Source: Boswellia sacra (lineage: Eukaryota > Streptophyta > Magnoliopsida > Sapindales > Burseraceae). From it: a stretch of DNA of 64,000 bases. Position numbers and translations under genes: made by a program. The notes below the pieces were generated by a model that was given only the letters and a program-made list of their open reading frames with translations, searched no databases and was not told where the DNA came from. The stretch spans positions 124,001 to 188,000 of the forward strand of contig SNVD02009648.1 in NCBI GenBank assembly GCA_013180625.2. The letters run 5' to 3'. Shown here in pieces: positions 24,374 through 36,500 of the stretch (positions are counted from its first letter, which is position 1; each line of letters starts with the position of its first letter).

Positions 24374-27300
24374 ATGGCTGTTGAGGAGGGCAACATTGCA
24401 AAAGATGTTACCGAAGTAAGTTGTTTGAAATGGCGCCAAAGTTTCATTATTTTATTTTTCATCTTGTATGGATCTGGGCTATAGAGTGTGGAATAGTGTT
24501 GAAATTACTTGTTTGTTTGCAGTTAATTGGCAAGACCCCATTAGTGTATCTCAACAGTGTTGGGGATGGTTGTTTTGGTCGTATTGCTGCTAAACTTGAG
24601 ATGATGGAACCATGTTCTAGTGTCAAGGACAGGTATCCTTTTATGTTTCTAAAACTTTTTACAGTTTTGTGAAGAATTGATATTTCACTATTTTATGAGG
24701 ATGTGGTTGGTGGAGTCTAAATTTTATATCTTAATTTCGTAGGATTGGTTATAGTATGATTGCAGATGCAGAGACCAAGGGCCTTATTTCGCCAGGGAAG
24801 GTTAGTTTTTCGTTTATTTTCCATATGCATGCCCTTTCCTGGTTCTTCAGTGTAGCACATGTAATTTTAACTTTGGTGCAATAAAGGATGGATATTTGTT
24901 GTTTGGTACTATTCAGTGGGACTGTTGATGTGTTAAATTACCATGGTTTTTGACTGTGTTTTTGTGGATGGTTGTTGAAGAGTGTCCTAATCGAACCGAC
25001 AAGTGGAAATACTGGCATAGGATTGGCGTTCATGGCAGCTGCCAAGGGTTATAGGCTCATCATTACGATGCCTGCTTCAATGAGTCTTGAAAGAAGAATT
25101 ATTCTTCGAGCTTTTGGAGCTGAGTTGGTTCTCACTGATCCTGCTAAAGGTATGAAGGGGGCTGTTCAGAAGGCAGAGGAGATTTTGGCAAAGACACCGA
25201 ATGCTTACATGCTTCAACAATTTGAAAACCCTGCTAACCCAAAGGTATATTAAGCAATTTGAAAACCCGACTAATTGAAGATTATCATTATTTTTCATTT
25301 CATTGAGTAGATCGATGGCTGGTTGTAAAAGTAATGTGATATCCCTCATTGTTACTTCAGATCCATTACGAAACTACTGGACCAGAGATATGGAAAGGCT
25401 CAGGAGGGAAAATTCATGCCTTTGTTTCTGGAATTGGTACTGGTGGCACAATCACAGGTGCAGGGAAATTTCTTAAAGAACAGAACCCCAACATAAAGGT
25501 AAGATTAATGTTTTGTTACAAAATCAACCACAACTGAAACATCTTGTGAGTGTTTGGGAAGGTAGATGGATAACTGTAATCTTATCCGATTTTGCTTCTC
25601 TCAAATAGTCACTTGATATCTCATTGTTTTTGCTTTTCTGTTTAGCTATATGGCGTGGAGCCAGTTGAAAGTCCTGTTCTGTCTGGAGGAAAACCTGGTG
25701 AGTTATTTTTGATGCCTATACCCTTTGATAATATCACTGCTTTGCATATTCTGGTACTTGCAGTCTGCAATTTTGTGATCAATAGATTTGAGGTGGGTAT
25801 TAGTCATGGAGTGAATTGTGAATAAAATGGTCTTTGACACTGATGCATCATTAATAAAGTAGGAAGGGTATTATGGTGAAATGCCAGAAGCTAGTATTAT
25901 AAACCTTTGACATCTTTAAAGAGAGATTAATTTGGAAGTTTCAAAACTGTGTTCTGTGATGGCACTGGTTCTTGGCTGAAGCTACAAACCAGGAATTTTT
26001 CCCTGATGCTATAAGCTTATTGTTTCTGGCCAACTCAAATGTCATGCTGCAGAAGTCATCATATTTCTTGTTTGTGTGTATGCGAGCATGATATGTCTCT
26101 CTTTGCTATGTTTGTGTGTGTATATTTTTAGGGGCTAAGAAGAGGAGGCCCATAACTCTTCCTTACATATATAAACTAAAGACCTTTTTTTTTTTTTTTT
26201 GCCTGCTAGTTTCAGAAAGGAAAAACTTTTTAAACAAATTTCTATTCTAATCTTAGGTCACTTCATCTCTCTTATCGCAAATATAAAGTTAGTTCCATGG
26301 CATGATTGGCACTTCTCACATGATCTCCTTTTATATAAGTGATGGTTTATGATGAGGAACGAGGTTTCTCAAATTAAAAAAATGGGAGGGAGATGTAGTG
26401 ATGTAGGACATATTAGAAATAAATTAGGGATTTTGATTATTATTAAGAATTTTGACTTCTTAAATTGGGAATAATCCTAATTTGAGTTATTTTCCTAATA
26501 AATAGTTTACTATTTTATCTAGAATTTAATTTTGTATTTTCTTGTTTAGTTAGAATTAGATTCTATTTTCTAATATATTTTATTTCCTGGTCAAGTTATG
26601 ATTGTTGGCACTATAAATAAATGTTTTTAGTTATTTTATTTCTTAGGTTGTTGAATATGGATTTTTGATCTTTTAGTAAAAAGATTATTTTTTTCCCTCA
26701 ATTTCAGTCTATTTCTCCCCTAAATTTCTTCTATTGATTCTCTCATTTCTTTTATCTACATCTCCCTCCCTTTCTTTTAATTTGAGGGACCTCGTTCCTT
26801 ATCAATTAGTATTAGAGCCTAACATCAATGCTGTAGTCACTGTTCACGATGAGCACTATTCACACAAAAGTTAGTGTTCATCTCAGAGTTACTCTTTACA
26901 AACAACACATAATTTGGCTTGACCAATCTGTCCCCTCAGTTTGGTCCATATGGCTAACTATGTCAAGAATGGACTTGATAGATTAGAGAAAAAATTTGAT
27001 AGAATTGAAGCTCGATTTGATGAAAGCATTACAATTTTTATTGAAACGTTTAACGTTGATGTTGCTTGCTTTTCCTCAAGGCGTTGTGTTCAAAAATAAA
27101 TTATCACAGACGAACAATTGGTTACATAAAGTGAGGATGAGCATGATGATGAATCTAGTGAGGATGACACAAGGGAGATTGATCTTGAAGGTGAACATGA
27201 ATCTAAAAGTGATATTGATATTAAAGGTAAGATGAATTAAAATGATGAGATAGAGCTTCATGTGAAGTTGAATCCATATATAAAAAAAATATCATGAGAT

Positions 27301-29994
27301 CATTCAAGACATTGATTTCATAGATTGTGATTCGTATTTGGGTTCATCTAATTTTATAATTGGGTCAACATCATTGGTGAAGTCTTCCATGGTTGATATC
27401 GTTGCTTCCTTGTCAAAGGATATTGACACATCATCTAAATTTCAGTCACGTATGCCTATACTATTCAACTATCAAGAGAAGATTTGGGTTGACATCTCTT
27501 TAATGCTCGTGCAAGACAAGACGTGGCGTTTCCTTATATATTGACAACTTCCTCCTTGACAACTCACCATGAATCGAGTTCTTTTAAGCGGGGGAGAATT
27601 GATATAGGACATATTAGGAATAAATTAGGGATTTTAATTAATTAGGGATTTTAACTATTATTAGGGATTTTAACTTCCTTAATTGGGAGAAATACTAATT
27701 TTTGTCATTTTTCTAATAAATAGTTTACTATTTTTCTAGAATTTAATTTTTGTATTTTCTTTTTAGTTAGAATTAGATTCTATTTTCTAATAGATTCTAT
27801 TTTCTAGTCAAGTTATGATTATTGGCACTATAAATAAGTGTCTTTAGTTATTTTATTTCTTAGGTTGTTGAATATGGATTTTTCATCTTTTAGTAAAAAG
27901 ATTATTTTTTCTCTCAATTTTTCTCTATTTCTCTTCCAAATTTCTTTTATTGATTCTCCCATTTCTTCTATCTAGATCTCCCTCCCTTTCTTTTAATTTG
28001 AGGAACCCCATTCCTCATCATGTAGATAGAGTAAATGGGAGAAATAATATAAGAAAATGAGGGAGAAGGAGAGTGAAATTGAGAGAGAAGATAATTTTTT
28101 TACTAAAAGATAAAAAATCAATAGTAACCAAAGTCTGAAAAATAATATAACTAAATGCTTCTATTTATAGGACCTTAAAATATAGTTCTACTAGAAAATA
28201 AAATCCCATTAGGAAATTGAATCATAATCGTAGTTTAATTAGAAAATACCAAAATTAAATCCAAGATAAAATAGTAAACTATTTATTAGAAAAATAATTC
28301 AAATTAGGACTACTCCTAATTTAGGGGAGTCAAAATCCCTAATTTATTAAAATCCTTAAAAATCAAATTGAAATCCCTAATTTTATTCATAATTTTAATA
28401 TAATTGGTCCTACATCAGTTTAGCTGAAAACTTTTATAAATTTTAAACATAGCCTGTGCAAGAATGTATAATCCTTTAACTCATAAAAGTGATATTAGGG
28501 TATTTGGAGTCAAGTCACTCAAATTCTATTGGGCTTATTGAAAGTGGGTGACATACTCAGGAAAAAAGAGGTAAGCCCCCTTGCAAAGAAGAAAAAATTT
28601 TGACCACCCCAAAGCAAAGCTTTAACTTAACCTTTATGTCCAAAACTAATCCATCCTAACAACTTATTTAGCTAGTTATTTTAGTTACAACACATTATGC
28701 TGTTATGTCCATATTTATATTGCTATCAATCTCTTTACCTGTAGAGGAATTTCTTGGGTTATTGGCTTATGAGTAACTTGACGTGTGTTGCATGTTTGAA
28801 TGTACAGGTCCGCACAAGATCCAAGGAATAGGTGCTGGTTTTGTCCCAGGTGTCTTGGAAGTCAATACCGTTGATGAAGTTGTTCAAGTAAGGCCCAAAT
28901 ATCTTCTAGGAAATCTTCAACTTAATTTTCTCTAGATATTTCAAAGTATGATTTGAGATGAATAAACGCTAAGGTTAAATCATGATAGGCAGGGGTTATA
29001 ATGCTTCCTGATATTTTTAAGTTGATGCCACCAGACACTTTTGGATTAACAAGGAAGAATATTTAGTTTTTACTTGGCATGCAAACCATCAACTTTTTCA
29101 AATTTCCTTTTAAAGGGTGATTGGACTTAGTTAAACGCGAATTATTTGAAAATTGTCACAAAAATAGAAATTTCAAAAAACTCTGAAGATTTTGGAAAGT
29201 GAAAGTTGCATACTAGTAGGTGTAAATAATCATACATGCTCTATTTTGTTGGATCCAGAATTCCTTGAATGACATTGTCTTTCAGCCATCCCACATTAAT
29301 GTTTATATATTTCACAAAGATTAAGAGTGACTTTCCTTCTTTTTTTTTTTCACTTGAAATACCAACGACAGTTTTGTGGTTACTAAATCTGACCCTTTCT
29401 CAAATTTTCAGATATCAAGTGATGAAGCAATTGAAACTGCTAAGCTTCTTGCACTGAAAGAAGGCTTACTGGTAAGTTTTCAATGTTTCTGGAAATCAGG
29501 TTTGAAGTTGTGCTGTATGGAAATCTAATGATTTTTTTTTTTAATGTCTATTTCTATTTCACTTTCACTGCATTAAAAATCTGTTTCTCTGTTTCATCTC
29601 TCATTGCGGAAGCGTCTGTTGCAGGTGGGAATATCATCTGGTGCCGCTGCAGCCGCTGCAATTAAGATTGCAAGGAGACCAGAGAATGCTGGAAAACTCA
29701 TAGTTGTAAGTTCAACCAATTCCCCTTGGATTCTTGAACGAACCTTGATTTTGAGAGTAATCATCCAAACACCAGTTATTAATCCATAAAGGGGCTACTG
29801 GAAAATCTTATGTATGACTGCATTTTTTTTTTCTTCAGCCTTTCTTGAAAATTCATGTTTAATTTATTCTAATTACTCTTTTATTTATCCAATTTATTCA
29901 GGTTATCTTTCCTAGCTTTGGAGAAAGGTACCTGTCTTCTGTGCTATTTGAATCAGTGAGAAAGGAGGCAGAAAGCATGACATTCGAGCCCTAA
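24374..29994 (+). CDS. OASA1: Cysteine synthase / O-acetylserine(thiol)lyase, cytosolic type
   Basis: Ten coding exons join in frame to 325 residues: 24374-24415, 24523-24632, 24743-24800, 24981-25244, 25361-25498, 25646-25697, 28808-28887, 29412-29471, 29625-29705, 29902-29994. The enzyme makes cysteine from O-acetylserine and sulphide using pyridoxal phosphate. Visible motifs are SSVKDRIG with the PLP lysine, PTSGNTGIG for substrate binding, [12 protein letters not shown] for the phosphate, [12 protein letters not shown] in the region that contacts serine acetyltransferase, and the C-terminus AESMTFEP. There is no transit peptide ([15 protein letters not shown]), so the product should be cytosolic. 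The sixth intron (25698-28807) is enlarged by nested LTR elements, yet every exon is intact. Arabidopsis OASA1 and OASA2 sit at the two syntenic loci; OASA1 is the functional one. The symbol follows that orthology. Confidence 0.96.
26350..28417 (-). mobile_element. Solo LTR (minus orientation), interrupted by a nested element
   Basis: The LTR is present as 26350-26398 and 28026-28417 with a later insertion between. On the + strand it begins TGATGAGGAACGAGG and ends GGTCCTACATCA, the reverse complement of the two direct LTRs nested inside it. It is flanked by the 5-bp duplication GTTTA (26345-26349 and 28418-28422). Without the insertion it is about 441 bp and has no internal domain, so it is a solo LTR left by recombination. 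Confidence 0.88.
26399..28020 (+). mobile_element. Small non-autonomous LTR retrotransposon (TRIM/LARD-like), nested
   Basis: LTRs at 26399-26804 and 27600-28020 run in the same direction (TGATGTAGGACATATTAG / TGATATAGGACATATTAG ... TTCCTTATCA / TTCCTCATCA). The element is bounded by the 5-bp duplication TGTAG (26394-26398 and 28021-28025). After the first LTR a TAGTATTAGAGCC stretch (26808-26820) resembles the initiator-Met tRNA primer site. A purine tract AAGCGGGGGAGAATTG lies just before the second LTR. The interior is only about 795 bp. It has short, broken open frames with no reverse transcriptase or integrase, so movement would have needed another element's proteins. It inserted into a solo LTR of its own family in the opposite direction. 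Confidence 0.9.
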
Positions 29995-31928
29995 CTTGTT
30001 GCGGAGATCTATAGTTTTTCTTTGTTGCAGTGAGGGAGTTTGGCGTGGATTAGAATTCCCAAGAGAACACTATGTTAGTTGGGAATTTTGGTTTCCTAAT
30101 AAGATGAATTCCAGCTATCTGATGTCTTTGCTGCTAGTAGTCTGTTGTTACTATTATTTGTTTAATCTTCATTTTGTAGATGTGTGGTTTGATACTAATC
30201 TTGGCTTCACTTTTCTAACTTCATCATAATTGATATTGTTATTTGAGTGATAAATAAAGTGATAAAATTGGCAGAAGAAACTTGTTAAACGATTGTAACC
30301 AAGTATTTCAATTGTAATTGCAATTGCAATTGCAGTTGATATAGAAAGCTACTCCAAATTTTAAATAAACACTCAAAAACTAAATTCGAGTGGACTGGAA
30401 AATGATATTAGAATTAATTTAAAGAATATATATTTGATATTAAATTTTAAGTTTCATATTTAGAATAGTGAAATGATTCGATAGAAAAGATAAGGGTTTT
30501 TTTCATTTATTGATAAATTAAAATTTTTAACAATTATTTAATTTAAATACTTAAATTATATAAATTTTTAGTCAATTAAACATTGGGATCCATACTAAAA
30601 AATCAAATTATGAGATAAGTTTTACTAAAATTCATCCAGATGAGTTGAATCAATGTTAGCAAGTATATGATACGTAAAAAATTTAATAGGAAACTTTACG
30701 GATGTTGACTAATGAGCCCATTTGATTAATAAATAAAAGTATTCACAAATCACTGACATTAACGTGTGCAGTGCTTTGCTTTTTCCCGAGTCTTCTCTGC
30801 TCTGCTCTCGCTCCCAGCCCGCTGTGCGGTTTTCAGGGTTCAGCCCCAATTTGTGCCGGTGAGATGTTACATGAGGTTCTAGGGCTACCCAGGTATCCTT
30901 TTCTCTTATATTAAGACCATTGAAGAAAAATAAAACAATTCAAATGAAATCAACGTGTTTACTAATTAACTGATTAATCGTAAAATAATATAACTATAAA
31001 TCTGCATTTTATTAAATTTTATTGATGAATCTTTTTTACGTGCTTTAACTGTTAAATAATGTCATCCCGTATAATAAACTGTGCTTGAATCCTAGATTTT
31101 GGGCTACACATACGTAATTGAAGAGTAAATTTATGTGAAAAGTTTGATACCTGAACAAGTCAGTGTGCCAATTTATTTGATGTCTACGATATTTTAAACA
31201 GTGGGATTGGGAAGGAACCCAGCCACTTCCAAAATAAATGTTATTGTTCGATTTAATGTAAGAACTGGATTGATTAAATTTGGTTTCTTATAGTTAGGGT
31301 TTGAAGGATTGAACTGAACTTGTGCTGGAAATTGTGGGTAAATGATCTTGTAAGTACTAGAGTCTACACAATTCGGCTTTGTGGAGGCAGACCTCATCTG
31401 ATCATTTCTCAAAGAATGATTTTACTTGTTATTTTGCCATATTGATATGGCTACCCTGTAAGTCTCCTTTCAGCTTGAGCTTCATAACCCCTTCTGCTGG
31501 CCGTTCAAGTTTTCGGTATTGCTCGAGTATCCACTCCTCTTTTGGGATGCTGTTTCATAAAGTGCCATATATTGCATCTCATATGTTTTGTTTGTTGCAT
31601 GCTTTCCTTATGGTAGAAATTTGGTGATTTCGATAATGGAACTAAATACATTATCTGTTCTCTTCTTGAGAAATTTCATTTTATAATATACAGGAAATTA
31701 TTTTGGTTGCTCCTGTCCTGTCTGATTACTTCCATTAGAAGTGCATGTATTTCTTATGATGGTTGCTCGGTTTGCTTAATGATGGGACTGGAACCTATGT
31801 TTGCTGGGAAAATTCAATTGTGACAGAAAGCTTTCAACTTTACACCTACATGTTGATTTAACTTGTTCGAGATGTGATTTTGGGGATGCATCACTTTCTT
31901 CAAAATCTCTTTCTTATTTGCGGGAACC
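29995..31928. other. Intergenic region between cysteine synthase and prefoldin 2
   Basis: It holds the cysteine synthase 3' UTR, an AATTGC hexamer run near 30309-30335, AT-rich spacer, and a probable non-coding first exon of the prefoldin gene near 30770-30857. That exon is C/T-rich and ends at a possible donor GCCG/GTGAGATG. The matching acceptor was not identified. Confidence 0.5.
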
Positions 31929-32375
31929 ATGGCCAGCAGAGTTGAAACTGACCACCTGCAAGCAATAGATGAGCAAATAATTGCAAATACATATGCATCT
32001 TTGAGAACTGAACTATATGAAATTTACTCAAAGATCACTGAACTGGAGATGGAGGCAAGCGAGCACTCTTTGGTGACTAATGCTATTCAGACGGTTGACC
32101 CGTCAAGATGGTGCTACAGAATGATCGGTGGTGTGCTTGTTCAGAGAACAATCAAAGAGGTCCTTCCTGCTGTCCAGCGCAATAAAGAGGGTATAGAGGA
32201 GGTAATTGCGAGGCTTAATGAGGCCTGGGAAAAGAAGAAGAAAGAAATTGCAGAGTTTGAAGCTAAATACAAAATTAGGATACGCAAGTCTGATGATGAG
32301 GGGAAGGATGATAGTAGCCGAAAGGAAGGTTCTGCTCAAGGAGTTCTGGTCGGACCTGCAAGTTTTTTTTTTTAA
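31929..32375 (+). CDS. PFD2: Prefoldin subunit 2
   Basis: One coding exon of 148 residues starts at ATG in GGAACCATGGCC. Prefoldin is a cytosolic six-subunit chaperone that passes unfolded tubulin and actin to the chaperonin; subunit 2 is of the beta type. The sequence shows two long coiled-coil helices (about residues 10-55 and 85-122). Between them are the conserved EHSLVTNAIQ, DPSRWCYRMIGGVLVQRT and KEVLPAVQRNKEGIEEV segments that form the beta hairpins. A charged tail (KSDDEGKDDSSRKEG) and the family ending QGVLVGPAS follow. The last three Phe codons come from a T run just before the stop and look like recent slippage. Its position matches At3g22480 (prefoldin 2). Confidence 0.94.
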   Translation: MASRVETDHLQAIDEQIIANTYASLRTELYEIYSKITELEMEASEHSLVTNAIQTVDPSRWCYRMIGGVLVQRTIKEVLPAVQRNKEGIEEVIARLNEAWEKKKKEIAEFEAKYKIRIRKSDDEGKDDSSRKEGSAQGVLVGPASFFF

Positions 32376-32858
32376 GCTGTGAATTTCTTGAGCAATATTT
32401 AGCTGATATTAAAATTGAGTTTTTGGTTGTCATGGAGAACAATTTGTAACGACTTGAGTTTGTGTTTGATATCTATGCTGAATGAAAGGGGTAAATGCTT
32501 TATCACAAGAGGTGGTTTTGCAATTTTTTAGCACTCAAAATCCAAAAGCTCTTGCTCTTGCTCAATATTGGACATTGTTTACGACCACGATGATCACTCG
32601 TTTTATAAGTTTTTAAATCATATATTTATATGATATTTAGGATTTTTTTTCTCACTCACAACTTCAACTACTATATTAACATATTGAAATATTCAAAAAA
32701 TAACTAGAATCTAAGCGTGGATCGTAAAAATATCCTGTCTCTAAAAATTTGTACACTATAATATTTTGTCTGAGTGTTAGATATTGTAAATTGAATCATA
32801 ACATGAAAATTTTTAGAAGTGTTTAAAACATAAACACTTCAAAGCCTCTCACATTTTT

Positions 32859-32891
<33 letters not shown>

Positions 32892-33047
32892 AATTGAATG
32901 CAAATGTTACCTTTTATAATTTGCTGAATCTATACCCGATTACATAACTAGTAGAAAAGAGAAAGGAAAAAAAAAATCGTTCTTGTCAGGTGTCTTAATC
33001 TGACTGGTGAAAGAAAATAACTAGTGGTATTATTTGCTCAGCTAAAA
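32376..33047. other. Tail-to-tail spacer between prefoldin 2 and SecE1
   Basis: This contains the 3' ends of two convergent genes. It is AT-rich, with a poly-A run near 32867-32889. No other feature is seen. Confidence 0.7.
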
Positions 33048-33572
33048 TCAACTAAAGAAATCCTGAATACCTCTACCAGCGAAAACCCGATCAGACAACT
33101 CCGCCAAGACAAAATTCACCGTCAGCAAAACCACACTCGACCCAGCAATCACTCCCAGCACGACACCTGTCGTCCCCAACACCTTCCCAAACGCCGGCCA
33201 CTCTATCTCCCTTATCTCCTCCCCAACCCCACTCAACAAATCCCCTTCCTTCTCCTCCTTCCTCTCCTTTAATACCTTCTTTATCTCCGATCCCAACTCG
33301 CTCAACTCCGCGCTTGACTCACGAGGACCGCTCCCTGAATCAGATTCAGATTCAGACTTAACGCCACTGACGGCCTCCGACTTTTCGGCGCTTTCCTTGC
33401 TTTCTTCGATGGCTTTAACGAGGAGGCCAAGGGATCGTTTTTTTATTAATGTACAAGTGGTTGCAAGTTTCGGGTGGTGGAAAGAAATGTGGTGACTGAT
33501 ACGTGACGGTTTCGGCCTTAGTGACGTGTTTGGGAGAATAGACGCCACCAGGTACTGCACCGAATATGCCAT
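33048..33572 (-). CDS. SECE1: Preprotein translocase subunit SecE1, plastid
   Basis: A single exon encodes 174 residues. The N-terminal 50 or so residues are rich in Ser, Pro and basic residues and look like a chloroplast transit peptide. An acidic, Ser/Glu-rich linker follows (residues 55-125). The C-terminal 55 residues carry the SecE signature: a short amphipathic helix with EIREIEWPAFGKVLGTTG, then one transmembrane helix (GVVLGVIAGSSVVLLTVNFVL) and the end RVFAGRGIQDFFS. SecE1 forms the thylakoid SecYE channel with SCY1 and works with SecA to move proteins into the lumen. Arabidopsis SECE1 is At4g14870, next to OASA1, in agreement with the order here. A single membrane span is normal for chloroplast SecE. 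Confidence 0.95.
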   Translation of the reverse strand: MAYSVQYLVASILPNTSLRPKPSRISHHISFHHPKLATTCTLIKKRSLGLLVKAIEESKESAEKSEAVSGVKSESESDSGSGPRESSAELSELGSEIKKVLKERKEEKEGDLLSGVGEEIREIEWPAFGKVLGTTGVVLGVIAGSSVVLLTVNFVLAELSDRVFAGRGIQDFFS

Positions 33573-36500
33573 TTTTCGTTTGTTGTGAATGAGGAGTGAC
33601 TTGGTATGATATCGGGAGATGAAGTTAGCCTAACGAAGTGGGTATAGCTAATATTTGGATGGGCTGGGCCGTCTCTGGACTTTTCATCAGCCCACTATCA
33701 GACTTTGATGGATTAAATGGGCCTAAATAATATAATAATTAGAAATATTCAATCCAACCTCTGCTTCTTAATTCTACGGCTTTTATTTCTAAATTCACCT
33801 CAGTAAAATTTTAAAATCCCATTTTTTTCTCACAATAACCCAATTGATTCATAAATTTTCCTTTTATTTATTGTATAAGTTTTATCATCTTATGAAAGGA
33901 TAAACGAGATACAACCAATTTAGAGATCAATTTAATGAAAAATATTAAAGCAATTTAAGCTAGAAGAAAAAGAATGGAGATACTGTTGTTAAGCAAGGGT
34001 GATGACCTGAAGGAGCATCAATGTTATTCATTCAAATTATTTTAGAGATCAAGGATTGTTATGCTACAAGAGAGATGTCTACAGTACGTGCGCTTTGGAC
34101 CAAACAAGCAATGGCCACAGCAATTTCAATAAAATATTATATAATCTTAATCCCAGCCCAAACAAGCAACGATCATAGCCTATAATTGCAAAAAAAGGTG
34201 TAGAAAAAAAAAAAAAGGTCGTTTCAGAATGCTTTCATGTAAGTAATATGTGTGCTTTGGACCTTTGGTAATCTATATTCGATTGAAATTGGAAGAAAGA
34301 ATATAAGCCTGTGAAAGAAAACTACAGTACTGGACATGAGAGATTGGGGTCTGTGGGCGGAGGTGAAGGTGGAGCGGTGAAACGATAATGCAATTTTTTT
34401 TTTTTTTTTGGTTGGGTTTCAAGTCGTAAATCTCTAATGAAAGTTTCCAGAAAATATAAAAAGATTTAGTATGAAAGATGCTTACATAGCTATCCAGAAA
34501 TTGGCAGAACTTGAACTCTACCAGTTTACTTAACTCGTTTTTTGAAGCCAAAGCTGTATATTGTTTTATATCTATACAGGTTTAATGTTTTTTTTTTGTC
34601 TTTTACAGTAATTCATTTTAAGATAAAATTGTTGGAAAATGTAAAAGAAAAAAAAAAGTGGAAGTTGAGGAGTTAAAAACCTGTTGGTTAAATAGAACTA
34701 CTCTAATAATTATCCCAACTAAGTAGGTTAATTGAGTAACCCGATGAACTCAACATTACTTATGGTTTGTATAAAAAAAATATAGGTGGGTCTGCATCAG
34801 ACCCAATATGGTGTCAAATTAAGTAGGTTTCCATTATACTTTTCATTACACTTAATTTGCCAAAGTTAGTTATGTCTAATATTATTTCAATTAATTAAAA
34901 GTAATTGGGAGGAGGAAGATTGGGTTTGATTAGAGATTTTTTTTTTCTTTGAAGCTTGATTGATTGCGAAGTCACTAAAATTATGGGATAAGTTGATGCT
35001 TAAGTATAAACTTTGCGAGTGATTTTGGGAAGTGATGAGCAAACTACTTTCGACGTACTAATCATAAGACTTTAATATGCATGTCAAGAAGATCCAAATC
35101 CAAATCCCTTGATTTACGGTTGATGTCAACTAGGATTAGATTAACCAAATTAACAAATGCTTAAAACATCAGCGTGCATTGTGCATTGTCTTTATGCATA
35201 TATCAGCAACAAACGAAATGAGCTAACAGCGCAACAGATAGTCTCGAGGATTGAGATGAGATGTATGCATGTCCAGCCAATGAGGATGCTGCGTTATTAA
35301 CACATTGTGATGCACGTGTACTCTCTCATTTGCCTTTCTCACAATACAAAGAATTAAGAATCCTAATTATTTTAATCATACTAGTCATTCCCGAGGCAAT
35401 AACCCATCGAATGAAACAGAAGCGTAAATAGTGAAATCCAAAGACTTATTATCATCTCATTACATACAAGCAGCATATGTGCATATGCAAACAATCTTGT
35501 CAGAACCCTTGCACAGTCCTTTTCGAAGGAACAAATTAACACCACCAAACCAACCAAATCGATCTTGTCTCACTCTCTTTCTTTCATATTTGAATCTTGT
35601 ATGTGTTACTGTGCGTAAATATGAAGTCTTGTCGCGGTTGTAATGTAGTGGAACATTAACAATTTATATTACTTGCATGCTCGTCTGCAACCTGCAACTG
35701 GGTTTTAATGGGTCAAAAGATAAAAATATCTCTAGGTTCAAGGAATCAGTTTGGAGTTGATTGAGATGAAGTATCCATGATCTGACAAACTGTTCTATTT
35801 GGCCACATGTCATGCCTGTTATGCCTGATCCCAGCCCTCACCCATCATTATTTCTCAATTATTTGAGTTCATGGCGTGTTCAATTTTGTTACTGCTGGGA
35901 GCCTGGCATGCCTAATTAAACAGACAAAATATTGCTCTGCTTTGTGATTGTTAAGTCGATTCTATATGATGCATCATGAACTGTACACAGTTTTCTTAGG
36001 TTTTATTTTTTTACTTTTTGACCATGTTTTTCAACGAAGCTAGCTAAGATCTTGTATATTGTGAATAGATTGCTAAACGGACCGTTAGCTGAATGTGGAA
36101 AATCGGTCATTATCATCAAATTTCAAGAGTCGGTAAGATCCTATCACCCACTTCCACTGTTAATAGATGCATGAACGCACGCATATGTTTATTTTAGTAT
36201 ACAAGCTGTCTCTCTATGACCAAGGAATACTAATTAATTAAATCTGAAAGTCATTGCCAATTAGATATTACTTTCCGTATACTCATATTCTGATATGGAC
36301 TGCAACTTCAATCCTTGCACCGGCAATAATGTGCAAGATAGACTTCTGAATACTCGCATATGTCACCTTGCTGTTATCCCACATAATAAATAAAAGAAAA
36401 AAAATTTCTACTGCCATTACCGACAATAAAACGCTAGCTTTACTCGATCAGAATTTACAAGAGTAACACCAATTGGTAGTCTTAATACGAAATATAAGTT

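Larger units (their letters stand above)
25698..28807 (+). other. 3.1-kb sixth intron of the cysteine synthase gene
   Basis: The donor is AACCTG/GTGAG and the acceptor is TGTACAG/GTCCG. About two-thirds of the intron (26350-28417) is LTR-retrotransposon DNA inserted in two rounds. The remaining parts carry no coding sequence. Confidence 0.9.
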
